Program-made: the position numbers and the translations under genes
Notes under the pieces: model-generated
The model's database searches: none
Told to the model about the DNA's origin: nothing
Seen by the model: only the letters and a program-made list of their open reading frames with translations
Part shown: piece after piece, positions 11,562 to 23,075 of the stretch
Layout of the letters: the number at the start of each line of letters is the position of its first letter
Numbering within the stretch: position 1 is the first letter of the stretch
Source of the DNA: Nemertoderma westbladi
Lineage: Eukaryota > Xenacoelomorpha > Nemertodermatida > Nemertodermatidae
DNA: 64,000 nt
Direction: 5' to 3'
Assembly: GCA_032718475.1 (NCBI GenBank)
Contig: JAUCBJ010003091.1
Location: 1-64,000, forward strand

Positions 11562-12945
11562 AGAACAAGCAGTCAAGGTTTATGAAAATCTGACTGGACT
11601 TATAAAGGACATTCCGAAACACAATGTTAAAGTCATTGCTGGTGACCTGAATGCGCGAATCGAATTGGCGCAGAAGGGTTACACCTATAACCCCAGTTCT
11701 AACAGAAATGGGTACTTACTTTTAGACCCAATAGAAGAATGTGAATTAATACCAACAAACACCACATTCGAAAAGAGTAAGGGGAAGCTATGGAACTTTC
11801 AATACCCTAATGGAACCAAAGCACAACTGGATTACATCCTTATAAACAAAAAGTGGAGAAACAGCATGATCAACTGCGAGGCATACAGCTCGTTTAACCT
11901 AATTGGTTTGGACCACAGAATTGTGACTGCAGAGATCAGACTCAGTTTGAGAGCCAGCAAACCAGGACAAGCAAGCAAATCAACTATGACTGGGAGAAAC
12001 TCAGAACTGACAATGCAGTAAAGTATGCTTATACAGTCGAAGTTCAAAACCGCTTTGAATCACTTCAGTCAATGGATGAAGATATAATAAAGCCCACAAG
12101 GAATCAGCTAAGAGGTATATCCCCCAGAAACCCAAACAAAAACAGTATGTACCATGGCAAAACTCTGAGGATACTTGTAAGAGAGAAGATCTTAATTAAG
12201 ATAGCCTACAAAGTAAAAACCAAACAACCAACAACTGAAAACAATAACAAGGTTGAGAAAGCTAAGGACGATCTTAAATTGGCCTACAACATCAGCCAGG
12301 AAAAGTATATACAGGATAAAATTGAAGCAATTACAACTGCTCACATACAGCCACCATTCAAGACTTACCTGGCAAACTGTAAATGAGGTATCTGGTCGGA
12401 AAAGTTGTGCAAAGGGGAGCCTCAAAGCCGATAGTCCTGAAGAACGTGTTGGGAAGTGGAAAAATCACTTGAGCAACTTGCTTGGGCATGGGCAGCCACC
12501 AAACATCGAGGTCAGCCCTACATGGAAAATATATGACAAGGCACTACCTATAGAAACAGTGGACTTCACAACTGCCGAACTCCAAAGAAGCATTAAAAGC
12601 AAATCCAATCATGAAGCGAGTGGATTAGATGAAATCCCAGCGGAGGTATGGAAAACAGGAGTGCTAAACAGACCATTATTGAATGTTTGCAACCGGATGT
12701 TAAAAGGGGAAAAGCCACCACCACTTTGGACTAAAGGTCAACTAAAGCCTCTCCCCAAGGAAGGAGACCTCGGTATACCAACAAACTATCGTGGGATCTG
12801 TCTGCTTGTGGTAACTGCCAAAATATACAATAAAATGATTTTATATAGGATTAGGCCTCACATAGAGAAACTACTGCGTAAGAGCCAAAACGGATTTCGA
12901 CCAAATAGATCAACAATAGCTCAGATACTTGCACTACGGAGACCA
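11350..12945 (+). pseudogene. decayed RTE-type LINE, endonuclease plus partial reverse transcriptase
   Basis: Remnant of a non-LTR retrotransposon ORF related to the intact element at 27.9 kb but clearly diverged. Readable in order: an endonuclease stretch (GDLNAR near 11641; the frame 11665-12021 with QLDYIL and LDHRIV where SDH is usual), then a frame at 12253 onward with the RT lead-in (SGLDEIPAEVWK, NYRGICLL, SQNGFRPNRST, ILALRR). Frameshifts and stops separate the parts. The RT breaks off at about 12945, before catalytic motif A, at a small inverted repeat (ccattcgg...ccgaatgg). A stretch of about 92 bp near the 5' end is duplicated (11350-11441 and 11468-11561). Confidence 0.85.
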
Positions 12946-13119
12946 TTCGGCCCGGCCCGAATGGCCGTAAATGATAATATTGTGCGAAATTTTGTTTTAG
13001 TTTCGTTTCAGTATACAATAATACACGAAGTGGAGCCTTCGCGCAGCACGTGACATCCACTTAAGTTAAGTGTCAATTCGAAAGAATTATAAGCAAAATC
13101 TAAGTAGATATCACCTAAT

Positions 13120-13510
13120 TACTTTACCACCTAGAGGCAGACTGGGTAACTGCAGTCGAGTTAAGAACTCACAAAAACTCCTATATATGCCAAGTTTCAC
13201 CTTAAACGGATTAAAATCAAGGAAAAGGTGAAAAGTTTTCACTTTGAGATATTTCACCCTCTAGCGGCAGACTGGAGAACTGCGGACCACCTTTTTCACA
13301 AGGAAGCAACATTTGGTAGAGTCATACATGCCAAGATTCAGCTTAAACAGATTAAGATCAAGGACATGGGGAAGGTTATCCCTCTTCACCCTCTAAATGC
13401 AGACTGGAATACTGAAAAAAGATTACCGACCCAACAAAGACACATGTGTTCTAGCACATATCTGACAAGTTTCAGCTTAAACGGATCAAAAATAGCGGAA
13501 TTGATCGGAT
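13120..13510 (+). repeat. three degenerate copies of a ~131-bp repeat
   Basis: The signature ctag(a/c)ggcagactgg.aactgc occurs at about 13131 and 13261, and in weaker form at 13393. Each is preceded or followed by a caagtttcagcttaaacgg-like segment. The open frame 13228-13536 lies across these copies and is not accepted as a gene. Confidence 0.7.
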
Positions 13511-13765
13511 TACCAAAGAAATGGGAGAATATTTAATGTTTAGAGATGTTCATGGTGTCTGAAAGTCACTAAAAATCTCCATATTTGGTCTTATTGATGC
13601 CTTTAAATTTTCAACTCGATAGCTTTAAATCCGCCAAAGTTATTAGCATGTCAAAATGGCAACGACAACGACAACAATATTGATTTGCCAAAATTGAATT
13701 GATTTCAGTTAGATCATGCTCCGCCAACTCCGTGGCTCGCCCCACATTAAAGAGTTCAACAAACA

Positions 13766-13958
13766 ACTATGTAAAGCAGCTATGTAAAGCAGCTATGTAA
13801 AGCAGCTATGTAAAGCAGCTATGTAAAGCAGTTATGTAAAGCAGCTATGTAAAGCAGCTATGTAAAGCAGTTATGTAAAGCAGCTATGTAAAGCAGCTAT
13901 GTAAAGCAGCTATTTAAAGCAGCTATGTAAAGCAGCTATGTAAAGCAGCTATGTAAAG
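13766..13958 (+). repeat. 13-bp minisatellite (ctatgtaaagcag)n, about 15 copies
   Basis: Near-perfect head-to-tail copies with rare changes (gttatg, ctattt). Confidence 0.95.
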
Positions 13959-15835
13959 CCTACTAGGGACCCCGACATGATATAACCAAGTTTTATTTTT
14001 TACTTTATTTACTGAGACGTGTAAGTTTTACATTATAAATAAAGTGTTGGATTCAGTGGTGTCGTGTGGATTATACGGGTAGCGGAAACGTAGATGTGGG
14101 TAGACGTCATGTCATCCCGCATCCCAAAAAGATTGACTGTATGCAAGCAAACCGTGAATGTGTTACATAGTTCGGTAATTACAGCTGTCATTCTTACAAT
14201 CCCGAACAATCGTGTTGTACTCTAGAGTATATTGATAGCAATAACTATGGGTATCATTTAACTGATTCAACAATGCTGGGCGAATCAAGTCCCTACCAGC
14301 TCTATCTTCATGACCGGGAGTGATTTATATGTTATCTTCCCTCATTAAATATACCCTGTGATTTCACACAGTAACCAATCATCCGAAGCAGTATTATGGA
14401 AGCTTATAATAAATTGATAAGGCAGTGTGTTAAACTGGGATATTGGTATAGCGGAACGCTTGGGGATTATTATATTGCAACTGTTATGGCAGTGGTTACA
14501 TTAGTGGGATAGGATACAGTACTAGGTCCCCGCTCTGTTCATCTGCACAATGCGTGAGAGAGGGGACTATTGGGGCAGTTAATCAAGCATCCCCTTGGCA
14601 TACAGCTATGCACCCTCCAGCCGGTTCACTGTGCGTGCACCCCGTCGTTCGGCTTGGCTTCTACTGGCAGACATCCCGGAGCCACCAAATTTCAGCTTAG
14701 CTCACTCTCACTCGCCACACGCTTGTTACATTCGTCCGACCAACTGATTGCCGAGTTGTGACAATAAAAAGCTATCAATAACTTTTCCTTCCCCCAATGG
14801 AGGCAAACAATAAGACGAAAGCTCATTCATTTATTTGGCAGCGTTTAATAACGCTTTATGTAGTTGGGGGCGTCTTTGTGCAGAAGCAGGTGCTTCAGCA
14901 TGACACTCACCGCACAATAATGACGGGATTCTAAAGGGATCTTAATTACATTGGAAATATAGGATCAATTTATCTGTGATTTATAAAATTCTTCTATGTA
15001 AAATGCATTTATCGATATCTCTGGGCGATTTGAGTGAGCTGGTTCTTTGTTGGAATTTGATTGACTCGGTAGGCCAGGGTTAATTTATTGTACTCAACTA
15101 TTTATTCCAGGCCAATATAACAACGGGTGTTGTTATATAATTGTAGGTATGTTAGTAAAGTAAGTAAAGATCCAACAATTAGGCGATAATTAGGCACTGG
15201 TACTGTCTATTAATGTAATGCACATGGATACATTACATGTAATACATTGTATGTAATGATTGTAGGGCATTCTAACCATCAATCAGTGACGTGGCTGGAA
15301 AATCTCATCCGTAGTGACTGCAGGGTGGTACTGGGTTTTGTCAAATCTCGCCAACTACAGAGATTTTACAATGCGTCGTTTTTTAAGTGAGTATTGAATT
15401 TTATGTCATATGTTCTACTAAGCACACCATACTGGTGATCGATGACTTGGGGGAATCCAGGTTTACATAAATAGAGTGATGCTGTCTGATTTAGATTCAT
15501 GAGCGCAACAAATTATTTGCCCACCAAATTAGATACCTTTTGCACCAAATCGAATAGTTTAAAAAAAAATAACGTTTGTTACATTATGTCAACTTAACAG
15601 CGTTCTGGTGAATTCCTCGGGACACTTTGCAGCGTTGCGGCCTATAGGCTGGAACGCTGCAAGTGTTAGCTTCGAGTGTGCCTTCCACCAGTAAAGCAAG
15701 CTCGAAAATGCCTTCAAAGATTTCGCCGAATTCGCGGAAACTGAAACACCTGAGAAAGCAATTATTTGCAGTATTTCGACCATCTGCACCTGGAAAAAAG
15801 ATTTAAATCTTCGACTATATGAACGACATATATTA
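13959..15835. other. non-coding stretch, nothing recognised
   Basis: About 1.9 kb of AT-rich sequence. The small frames at 14570-14761 (+) and 15589-15855 (-) show no family features. The first part of the recombinase remnant may extend somewhat left of 15836. Confidence 0.5.
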
Positions 15836-16649
15836 TGCTTAATGCTTGCCACCAAAGAAAATTCGGTGAAAAACTACAAAAGTGGCCATGCATCACCATG
15901 TTGTTAAAAACCTACAACAATTCTTATACTCGAAAATCCTCCCAATGTCTTCACAATGGATAAGATAGAACGCTTTTTACAAAACAGTAATCAAACATGG
16001 TATGGTATTGGGTTCTTCGCAAAGCTGTTACTGTTGTTGTCCTGTGTGGTGGCTTACGATGTGCTGAGGTAAGGGATGTGAATGTGAGGAGAGGCGAAGT
16101 CATCCACGTTTCTTGTACCCAATCCAATGGCCAATCAATATCTATTTGGCTGCCCTTGAAGCTTCCATTATTCCTGGAAGAGTAAACGGTCCACTTTTTA
16201 AGAGCGTGCCAATTAACAAGGATACTAGCAGCACTCGCTATGTCAATCTACCAATGGGGAAGAACTACCTTTACAAAATTGAAAATTGGTGTCGATATTG
16301 CCAATTTCCTTGATCTGAAAGACTCCACAACCTATACTGGTTTTGGCTAACCTATAACCTCGAACCTATACTGGGCGGCTTTCGCCGCACTAGTGCCACT
16401 CTAGCTGTAGATAAGGGAGCTAGTTCGAAGGAACTCATGCGCCATTTCGGTTGGCAATCTGAATCTACATCTCAACGCTACATTGAACACAGTTCCGTGG
16501 GAGCAAAGAGAATGGCGACTGTGTTCAACAATACTGAACGAACACACACAATGACACAGTTTGGGTCTGGCAACCAAGGAAAAGATGGATCAAACTCAAA
16601 GATTTATCACATTCATACAGGGGACAATGCAACATTAAACTTTAATTAG
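15836..16649 (+). pseudogene. decayed tyrosine recombinase (Crypton/phage-integrase-like)
   Basis: Tyrosine recombinases cut and rejoin DNA; in animals related domains occur in Crypton transposons and genes derived from them. Reading across frames gives: a lead-in helix (NVFTMDKIERFLQNSNQ, from about 15945), the first catalytic arginine motif VVLCGGLRCAEV (Arg codon 16057-16059) followed by DVNV, a middle piece with GPLFK, then GFRRTSATLAVDKGA, LMRHFGWQSES and RYIEHS (Tyr codon 16479-16481). The histidine expected just before FRR is replaced by Gly, at a site where a short local duplication (cctatactgg, 16331-16373) has damaged the gene. At least two frameshifts make it non-functional. The last 63 codons before TAA at 16647-16649 are intact. 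Family call is by motif order; Crypton is the likeliest source but a DIRS-like origin cannot be excluded. Confidence 0.72.
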
Positions 16650-16798
16650 ATAATAATATATATGTTTAATTATACTGTGTTCTGAATGCTATGTTTTATT
16701 ATTATATATATATATATAATTAAAATAAATATATTAAATATTTAACTGTTAATAAATTATATTCAAAATAATAACATGATTAAAATGTTCAAATGAGC

Positions 16799-16882
16799 AC
16801 CTACCGGTATGGTGAGGCCTATTGTATAAGTATAAGCCTTCCTACTTATACTTATACGATAGGCCTCACCATACCGGTAGGT
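16799..16882. repeat. near-perfect 38-bp hairpin
   Basis: Arms 16799-16836 and 16845-16882 are reverse complements with one mismatch, which would be a G-U pair in RNA, around an 8-base loop. The arms start acctaccggtatggtgaggc. It follows a (TA)n tract at 16702-16722. Could be a foldback element end or a source of a small hairpin RNA. Confidence 0.9.
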
Positions 16883-16969
16883 AAACAGGGAATACCTCTT
16901 TGAAAACTTTCTGTTTACTGTGTGCTTACGTTCTCCAGGAACCTGTTACCTGTGATATGCGGTATACAA

Positions 16970-17225
16970 TTTGGTGTTAAAGTGATATTAATTGGTGACA
17001 AAGTGATATTATTTGGTGCAAATAAAACTTATTTGGTGCATAACAAATATATTGGTTAAAAAGCATATAATTTGTTGAAAAATATCAAATAATTTGGTGT
17101 TTTCTGATATTATTGGTGCACAATGATTTATTTGGTGGTGGGTAGGTATTTTTTTAGTGTGGAAAGTGATATAATTTGGTGAAAAAAGTAACCATTTTGG
17201 TGCAAAAGTGATATGTTTTGGTGGA
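16970..17225 (+). repeat. degenerate short-period repeat (TTTGGTGCA / AAGTGATAT)
   Basis: The words ttggtg(c/t/a)a and aagtgatatta recur every 15-30 bases. Minus-strand frames over it (17009-17272) are by-products. The same vocabulary (aatttggtgctagcacc) appears inside the piggyBac-like element at 20.6-23.1 kb. Confidence 0.65.
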
Positions 17226-17235
17226 TATGAGTAAA

Positions 17236-17400
17236 TCGTAGCCATTCCTGAGTAGTATTGGAGCCCCATCAATGTTTCTCACATTATCAATTCTACTACC
17301 ATGCACTGGCAGTTCGTAATGTTGGTCAAGAGGTATTTGTAGCTCAAAGTCCACCACAATAATGAACAGGAAAGGACCAAGGAGCATGGTAGACAATATA
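17236..17400 (-). pseudogene. RTE-type LINE fragment (after RT motif B)
   Basis: On the minus strand reads GPFLFIIVVDFELQIPLDQH then GSRIDN, matching APFLFIIVVDYVLRMSLDHH and GSRSRGN of the intact RTE-type element at 27.9 kb. Diverged and truncated on both sides. Confidence 0.8.
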
Positions 17401-18900
17401 GTTATCGGAGACCTGAAACAACACAAATGGTTGCTACTAATCAGTGATGGCAATGTTATGGGGTATTTAATTGTAAATCAATATTGAATATTTGCCGGTG
17501 GTTATTAATTAGTACGCTTGAGTCGCAAATATTAGAATTGAGATCAACGACAAACGTAACTGACCATTCCATGAAATATATCAGCCAAGTCTGTATATTT
17601 ATTCATTTATTATAGATTTATCAATAATAAAGTTTGGTTTTATATCGGACCAAGAATATTGGGTGGGTGTGTTAGCAGAACCATCTGTCGCTCAGTAATA
17701 GGCCTCCGATCCCATAAAGGCTAGCAGGCTCACTCGGCCGTATGTGCTTAGTCGCACGATTGCTCAGAGTGCACTCGAGGCGGCACACCATCCCCTTAAT
17801 CAGGCAAATTTCCGCGTCCAAACGCGAAATCAATTTAATTTGGCCACATTGCACTGGGGAATACTGACTGTACGATGTTATTGCTTATAAGGAGATTAAA
17901 TATAACCTAGTCCAACTGTAAATACCACCCTTTGTCCGACACCTTCTCGAATACACTATCTTTAATTTATTTATTATTTTGCATCCTCCTGATGCTCACA
18001 TCATAATATCAGGATTCTAAGTTGGCATTTGGAAAATGTCGAATTAATCGTAACTCATCTGCCGACTACGTTTTCATTGTATATAACAGAATACTAACTA
18101 CTGCGTTTAAGAGTTCATAAAAGCGAGATTTTTAAAATCCTAGCGCTACCTTATGGAGTGGAGGATTATCTCTTGGAGTATGCAAATGTTTGGAAAGTTT
18201 ATATATTTTTTCGACGGAAAAATGTTTAATTAATATCCAAGCAACAGATTCACCAACAATCATCGCAAAATGGTAAACGTGAATCTATGTTTATCATAAT
18301 ATAATTATTACTAGGAACACAACTATACAAATACAAATATACTGTACCTTTATGAAAAGTATAATTCCCTGAAAGCCATGATTTTTCTTTCACTTAAATT
18401 GTGAAAGACAGTTTCAAAGACAATCATTACATCCTCACATTTCCTCACGACCCAACAATGACTCCTGTGTAGGTTGATGTAGCGGATATTAACTAAATTA
18501 TGGGGATTCAGGAAATCATACCAAAAGTTTTCTTATAATATTTTGTGTTTTCTATGAAAGTTAATTTTTCCCAAACAGTTCATATGACATTTACATCGCG
18601 ATAGCCAGCAACAGCAATGCATCGTAGAGGTGATTTATGTATACTAGAGACGGGTCTAGCGGCCCGTGAAGCAAGTCGTAAGAGTCAAGTGAAAGCTTTT
18701 TGTTCTGTCCGATAAATAATTAGCCTGAGCGTACTGTAGTCCCGGGGTACGAGCAATTTTTACACAGCTTCCTGTCAGACGGAGTAGTCTGAGAAGAGTC
18801 GATGTGTCAATAGTAATAGCAGTTATAGCTCAATGTGCTGTAATACTAGTAGCTCATGAATTCAATAATAAGTAATCAGTAATAAGTCGAATCCGTTCTT
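17401..18900. other. non-coding AT-rich stretch
   Basis: No protein family, RNA gene or repeat recognised. The minus-strand frame 17672-17854 (60 codons) lies in a less AT-rich patch but has no family features. Confidence 0.5.
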
Positions 18901-19110
18901 ATTTTTGTAAATAAAACAAGTTGAGATGTTTCAATTTAAACTGCGATTTAACAAATCCCCTTAGAAATATATTTTCAAGGCGCATTCAAAATTGTATAAA
19001 AATAGTTAGAGCTGTTTTTGCTTTGGGTCAGTCAGTAGTGTAGTCAGCAGTGTAGTCAGTAGCTTTTTTTCCTCAGTGTAGGAGTTGCTAATAACTAGCG
19101 GTATACAAAT
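18901..19110 (+). repeat. dispersed repeat, copy 1 (about 200 bp)
   Basis: Shares aaataaaacaagttgagat, tttcaatttaaac, gttagagc.gtttttgct and gtcag.agt with the copy at 20316-20508, in the same orientation and order, ending in a gttgctaat-like word and gtatac. Confidence 0.85.
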
Positions 19111-20315
19111 AATTCAGTTTCTCCTCTATCAACAGTATCCTACAGTAATGGATATTCGCTAAATTCGATTCTAGCAGTTGAAAGTAGGCCTAACCTATAC
19201 AACTATTATTGCTAAAATTCATTCAACTTTTTGAACGGCGCAGTATACAGTAGTAACATAAGATTCCCTCTGGGTTGATTGTGAAGGTATTTAATTTTAA
19301 AAATGCATTATACTGGTATTATACTGGATATTGAAAAATCTTACAATGTTAAGTCTTATTATGCAAGGGATGCACAGTAAGTATCTATGTGAGGGTTGAG
19401 TGACTGGGAGATGTTTATCAAGATGTTAACAGATTTTAATTACCACATTTCTATAAGAATTAACCTACACGATTGCTCAAATTCATTCAGCAGAACAGCA
19501 CAGTAGGTAAATTAAAACGAATTTACTCTGGGTTGACTGAATCGTGTATTTGAATTTAATTTTTAATTTTTTTATAATAATGGCATCTTAGTATATTTAT
19601 AATCAACAGTTAGAATAAATCTTTGCACAAACCAATATACACATAAACAGTTAATTACCCACCACCAGCTGACGTTACCATAATAACAAACATAAATTTG
19701 AATTGAATTGATAAGGTGTATTGATTAATTAAGCAACGATAAAATTATTAAATTAAAATTAAATAAAAATTAATAATTACATGAAATACAGAGTTAAACA
19801 GCAATAATGTGTCAGATAGTGGCCGGCAGCACATACGTATATTGCCACCGGCAGCACATACGTATATTGCCAGACCTGTGGGGCGAGTCACGGTAGTTTG
19901 CTTATCTTTTGCGGATGTCCGTTAATGTGATTTTGCACATTAATTAATGTTTGCCAGGATTAATTAAGTCATTAACCTCCTCCTAAAAGGTATTTAATTA
20001 CAAAATTTTGGTACCCGATACTCAACAGAAGTACTCTGTCTAACTAAAATTCATTCAGCTGGCCTGCCACTTACATAGCACAGTGATAAGTAACCTTGTA
20101 GATATTCCCATATTCCCATAGGATTCAATGGGAAGAGCTATCAGCTGTGGTAATATTGACCGGGATATAGTGACTGAAAAAACACAACCTTCTCTGCAGT
20201 TTGGGCCTATTCCATTCAATAGCATTCATTACTAGGCCCTCACTGTTATTTTTTCATGAGCACACCAACTAGCTGTTGTTTCTATAATTGAGTCTATTGC
20301 AATTTTTATGGGACT
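19111..20315. other. non-coding spacer with smaller repeats
   Basis: A module of about 95 bp is repeated with divergence (around 19205-19300 and 19465-19560: attcattcaa..., then ctctgggttga...). A 25-bp perfect tandem pair lies at 19823-19872. No gene seen. Confidence 0.6.
19823..19872 (+). repeat. 25-bp tandem duplication
   Basis: Two perfect adjacent copies of a 25-bp unit starting ccggcagcacatacgtatat. Confidence 0.95.
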
Positions 20316-20508
20316 ATTTTTAGAAATAAAACAAGTTGAGATTTTTCAATTTAAACCGCAATTTCACAAGTAAGTACCCATAGCAATCTATTTTCATGGT
20401 TCATGCACAATTTCACCCTCAAAATCGTTAGAGCCGTTTTTGCTCTAGGTCAGTAGCCAGTATTCAGTAGCATTTTTTTAGGACTTGCTAATTATGACAC
20501 TGTATACC
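20316..20508 (+). repeat. dispersed repeat, copy 2 (about 200 bp)
   Basis: Second copy of the repeat at 18901-19110, same strand, with small indels. It lies just left of the piggyBac-like element. Confidence 0.85.
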
Positions 20509-20573
20509 CAGTCGCTTCATCCTACATAGATGAACCACGGCCATTCACACTTATGTCTCTTATAAATTGTTAA

Positions 20574-23071
20574 CCCTATTAGTACCGGGGTATAAAATGT
20601 TGTACAAATACCGGGAGGGGGTCATATTGACCCCCCCCCCCCCCCCCTCTAAAATCGTTTAACGAAAACGTCTGATTTTTTGTTTGTAAGTAAATTTCAC
20701 TAGACCTAATCCACAGAAAAAAAACGAAAAATGACCTGGGCTGGTTATTTTGAGGCACCACAATTACAAGTAGTGAACAATTTTCATAAAATTTGAAAGT
20801 TACAATTTTCGGCTAATTGTTTTTGAATACAGGTTTGCTGGGGCGCAAAATCCATTGGAAAATATTTAAAAATGATCTGATTACTTAAATGACTGTTTTA
20901 GTCCTCCACGTAGGCAAAAAATGAAAAAAACAAGTAACCAGCATTACTCAGTTTGAACACAATATTTTTAATTCACATTACGATGCTATAAATTGTCATT
21001 TCAACTTTTCTGGGGCGCTGATTCTAATGGGACACATTTCAAATTTACCAGATCATTGCTACTCGTATTTTTCAGCGTAATATGGTAAATTTTGGTGCTA
21101 GCACTAAATTTCGTACCCATCATAAAAAAGTACAAGTTTGAGATGTATTGTGCCGTTTTTATTGATTCCATCGGATTCAGGACCATCATAAACCCGTATA
21201 ACACAAGAAACATTATGATACTATCTATTGATCAATTTGCTTATTTTCAACAATTTGTTGCTGGCACAACAATTTTCACCCATCGGCGAAAAATACAAGT
21301 TTGAAAACTCTTATGCAATTTTTACTTATTCCATTGAATTCAGAACCCTCACAAACCCGTATAACGAAAGAAAAAAGGTGACACAATCAATTGATATATT
21401 TGATGGTTTTAAAAATTTGGTGTTAGCACCAAATTTTGCACCCACTTCCGATAAATACAAGTTTGAGATGTCTAGTTAGATAATTATTTATTCAATTGAA
21501 TTCATAACCGCCATAAACCTCTAAAACGCAATAAATAAGTTCTCACAAGCAATTGAACTATGGAATGGATTTGAAAAATAAATTAAAATTAAAGTTAATG
21601 ATGTCAAGTACTAAGTCTCTCTCCAAGAAAATGAAAAAACAAGTAACACTTTTCAGTTTGAACACAAGAATTTAAATTGACTATTCTGGGGCGCTGATTC
21701 TAATGGAATACATTTCTAATTTTCCAGATTACTCTTATTTTTCGGCGTAATATGGTAAATTTTGGTGCTATCCACCAAATTTCGTACCCATCACCAAAAA
21801 GTACAGGTCCAGTGCTGTTTTTATTGATTCCATCGGATTCAGAACCGTCATAAACCCGTATAACGCAAGAAACAAGATGGTACTATCTATTGATCAATTA
21901 GCTTATTTTCAACAATTTGTGCTGTAACAAAAGTTTTCACCCACCGCCGAAAAATACAAGTTTGTGAACTCTTCGCCAGAGTGATGTGGTGTAGGATGCC
22001 TAGCCGATATTATAACCAATATCCAATAGGTATCGATATAATATAAAATATACACATACAGGGGAGGGGTAATACAACCAGGCCATACATTAGGTAGGGA
22101 ATGGCAAGGCTAGCCGGGCAGGTGAAAGCGGCTACCGGTCTACCAGTAGGTGCAGTACAGTAAGACTGCCAGGCCTGGCAAGTGCTATACCGGAGCAGCA
22201 TGTGATCCGACTGACTGACTGATCGGCTACCGGTAGTTGCGGTGCAGTCAGGGTCGGTTGGTCATTGCTAATGGGAGGGTGGCTCTCATCAGGACCCGTT
22301 ATGCCGTACCCGTAATACACAAGAAACAAGGTGACACAATCAATTAATATATTTGATGGGTTTCAAAATTTGGTGCTAGCTCCAAATTTTGCTGTGTCAA
22401 GTACAATGCATACATCTCCAACCAGACACTATATAACATAGGAGGTGTCTCATTGGATCCCCCAAGCTTGACACTAGAACAAAGCCACATCCTTGAGAAA
22501 TAAGTTGTCACAATCAATTGAACTATTGGATGGATTTTCAAAATTGGTGCTGGCTCCAAATTTTGCACACATCTCCGAAAAATACAAGTTTGATATGCAA
22601 CTCGTATATATTCCATCGAAATCAGAATCTCAAAAACCCCTATTGCGCAAAAAATAGGTTCAAACAATCAATTTACAAAATGGACATATTTCAAAATTTG
22701 GTGCTGGCACCAATATTTGGCACCCGCCGAAGAAAACAAGTTTGAAATTTCTAGCTTATTTCATATGAATTCCATCTAATTGTGAACACCAAAAAACCGG
22801 TGTAAATAATATAGAGATGTTACAAATCATATTCCATCAAATGGAATATTCAAAAACCGTCTCAAAAAAAGTGCCAAAAGTAGGGTTAAAGAATGGTGTT
22901 ATAACTCGAAAACTTCCCAATATTTTTAAAAACCTTTTTTTTTATATTAGGAAGATATTAGATTTTTAGGAAAAGTCATAAAATTTCAGATTTCCAGCTG
23001 TGTTTGTTTCAGAGTTATAACAAAGAAACCACGGGGGGGGGGGTCATTTTGACCCCCCGGGTTTAATAGGA
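20574..23071. mobile_element. piggyBac-like non-autonomous DNA transposon, 2.5 kb
   Basis: Left end after TTAA (20570-20573) reads CCCTATTAGTACCGGGG and the right end, read inward from TTAA (23072-23075), reads TCCTATTAAACCCGGGG. Ends starting with a C/T-rich CCT motif inside a TTAA duplication are the mark of piggyBac elements. Next to both ends sit G/C-rich palindromes around gtca(t/a)(a/t)ttgac. There is no transposase frame. The interior is made of diverged modules of roughly 150-175 bp, each with attttc.cccatc...gaaaaatacaagtttga and attgattcca.cggattcag (near 21128, 21294, 21457, 21802, 21954, 22584, 22736). A GC-richer unrelated insert lies at about 21975-22330, and a LINE fragment at 22392-22495. 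Confidence 0.72.
22392..22495 (+). pseudogene. RTE-type LINE fragment inside the piggyBac-like element
   Basis: About 100 bp starting gtgtcaagtacaatgca and containing ccccaagcttgacactagaa, almost identical to 30818-30903 of the intact element (C-terminal region, CVKYNAHISNQTLYN). It lacks both LINE ends, so it was not placed by ordinary target-primed integration. Confidence 0.9.
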
Positions 23072-23075
23072 TTAA

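Noticed and set aside
14570-14761. 63-codon frame
   Set aside because: Non-ATG-like context, no family, no neighbouring exon signals.
17672-17854. 60-codon minus-strand frame in a GC-richer patch
   Set aside because: No recognisable domain and no splice or polyadenylation support; kept as spacer.
21001-21479. frames of 70-83 codons inside the piggyBac-like element
   Set aside because: They follow the internal repeat modules and occur on both strands; no transposase motif (DDD) is present.
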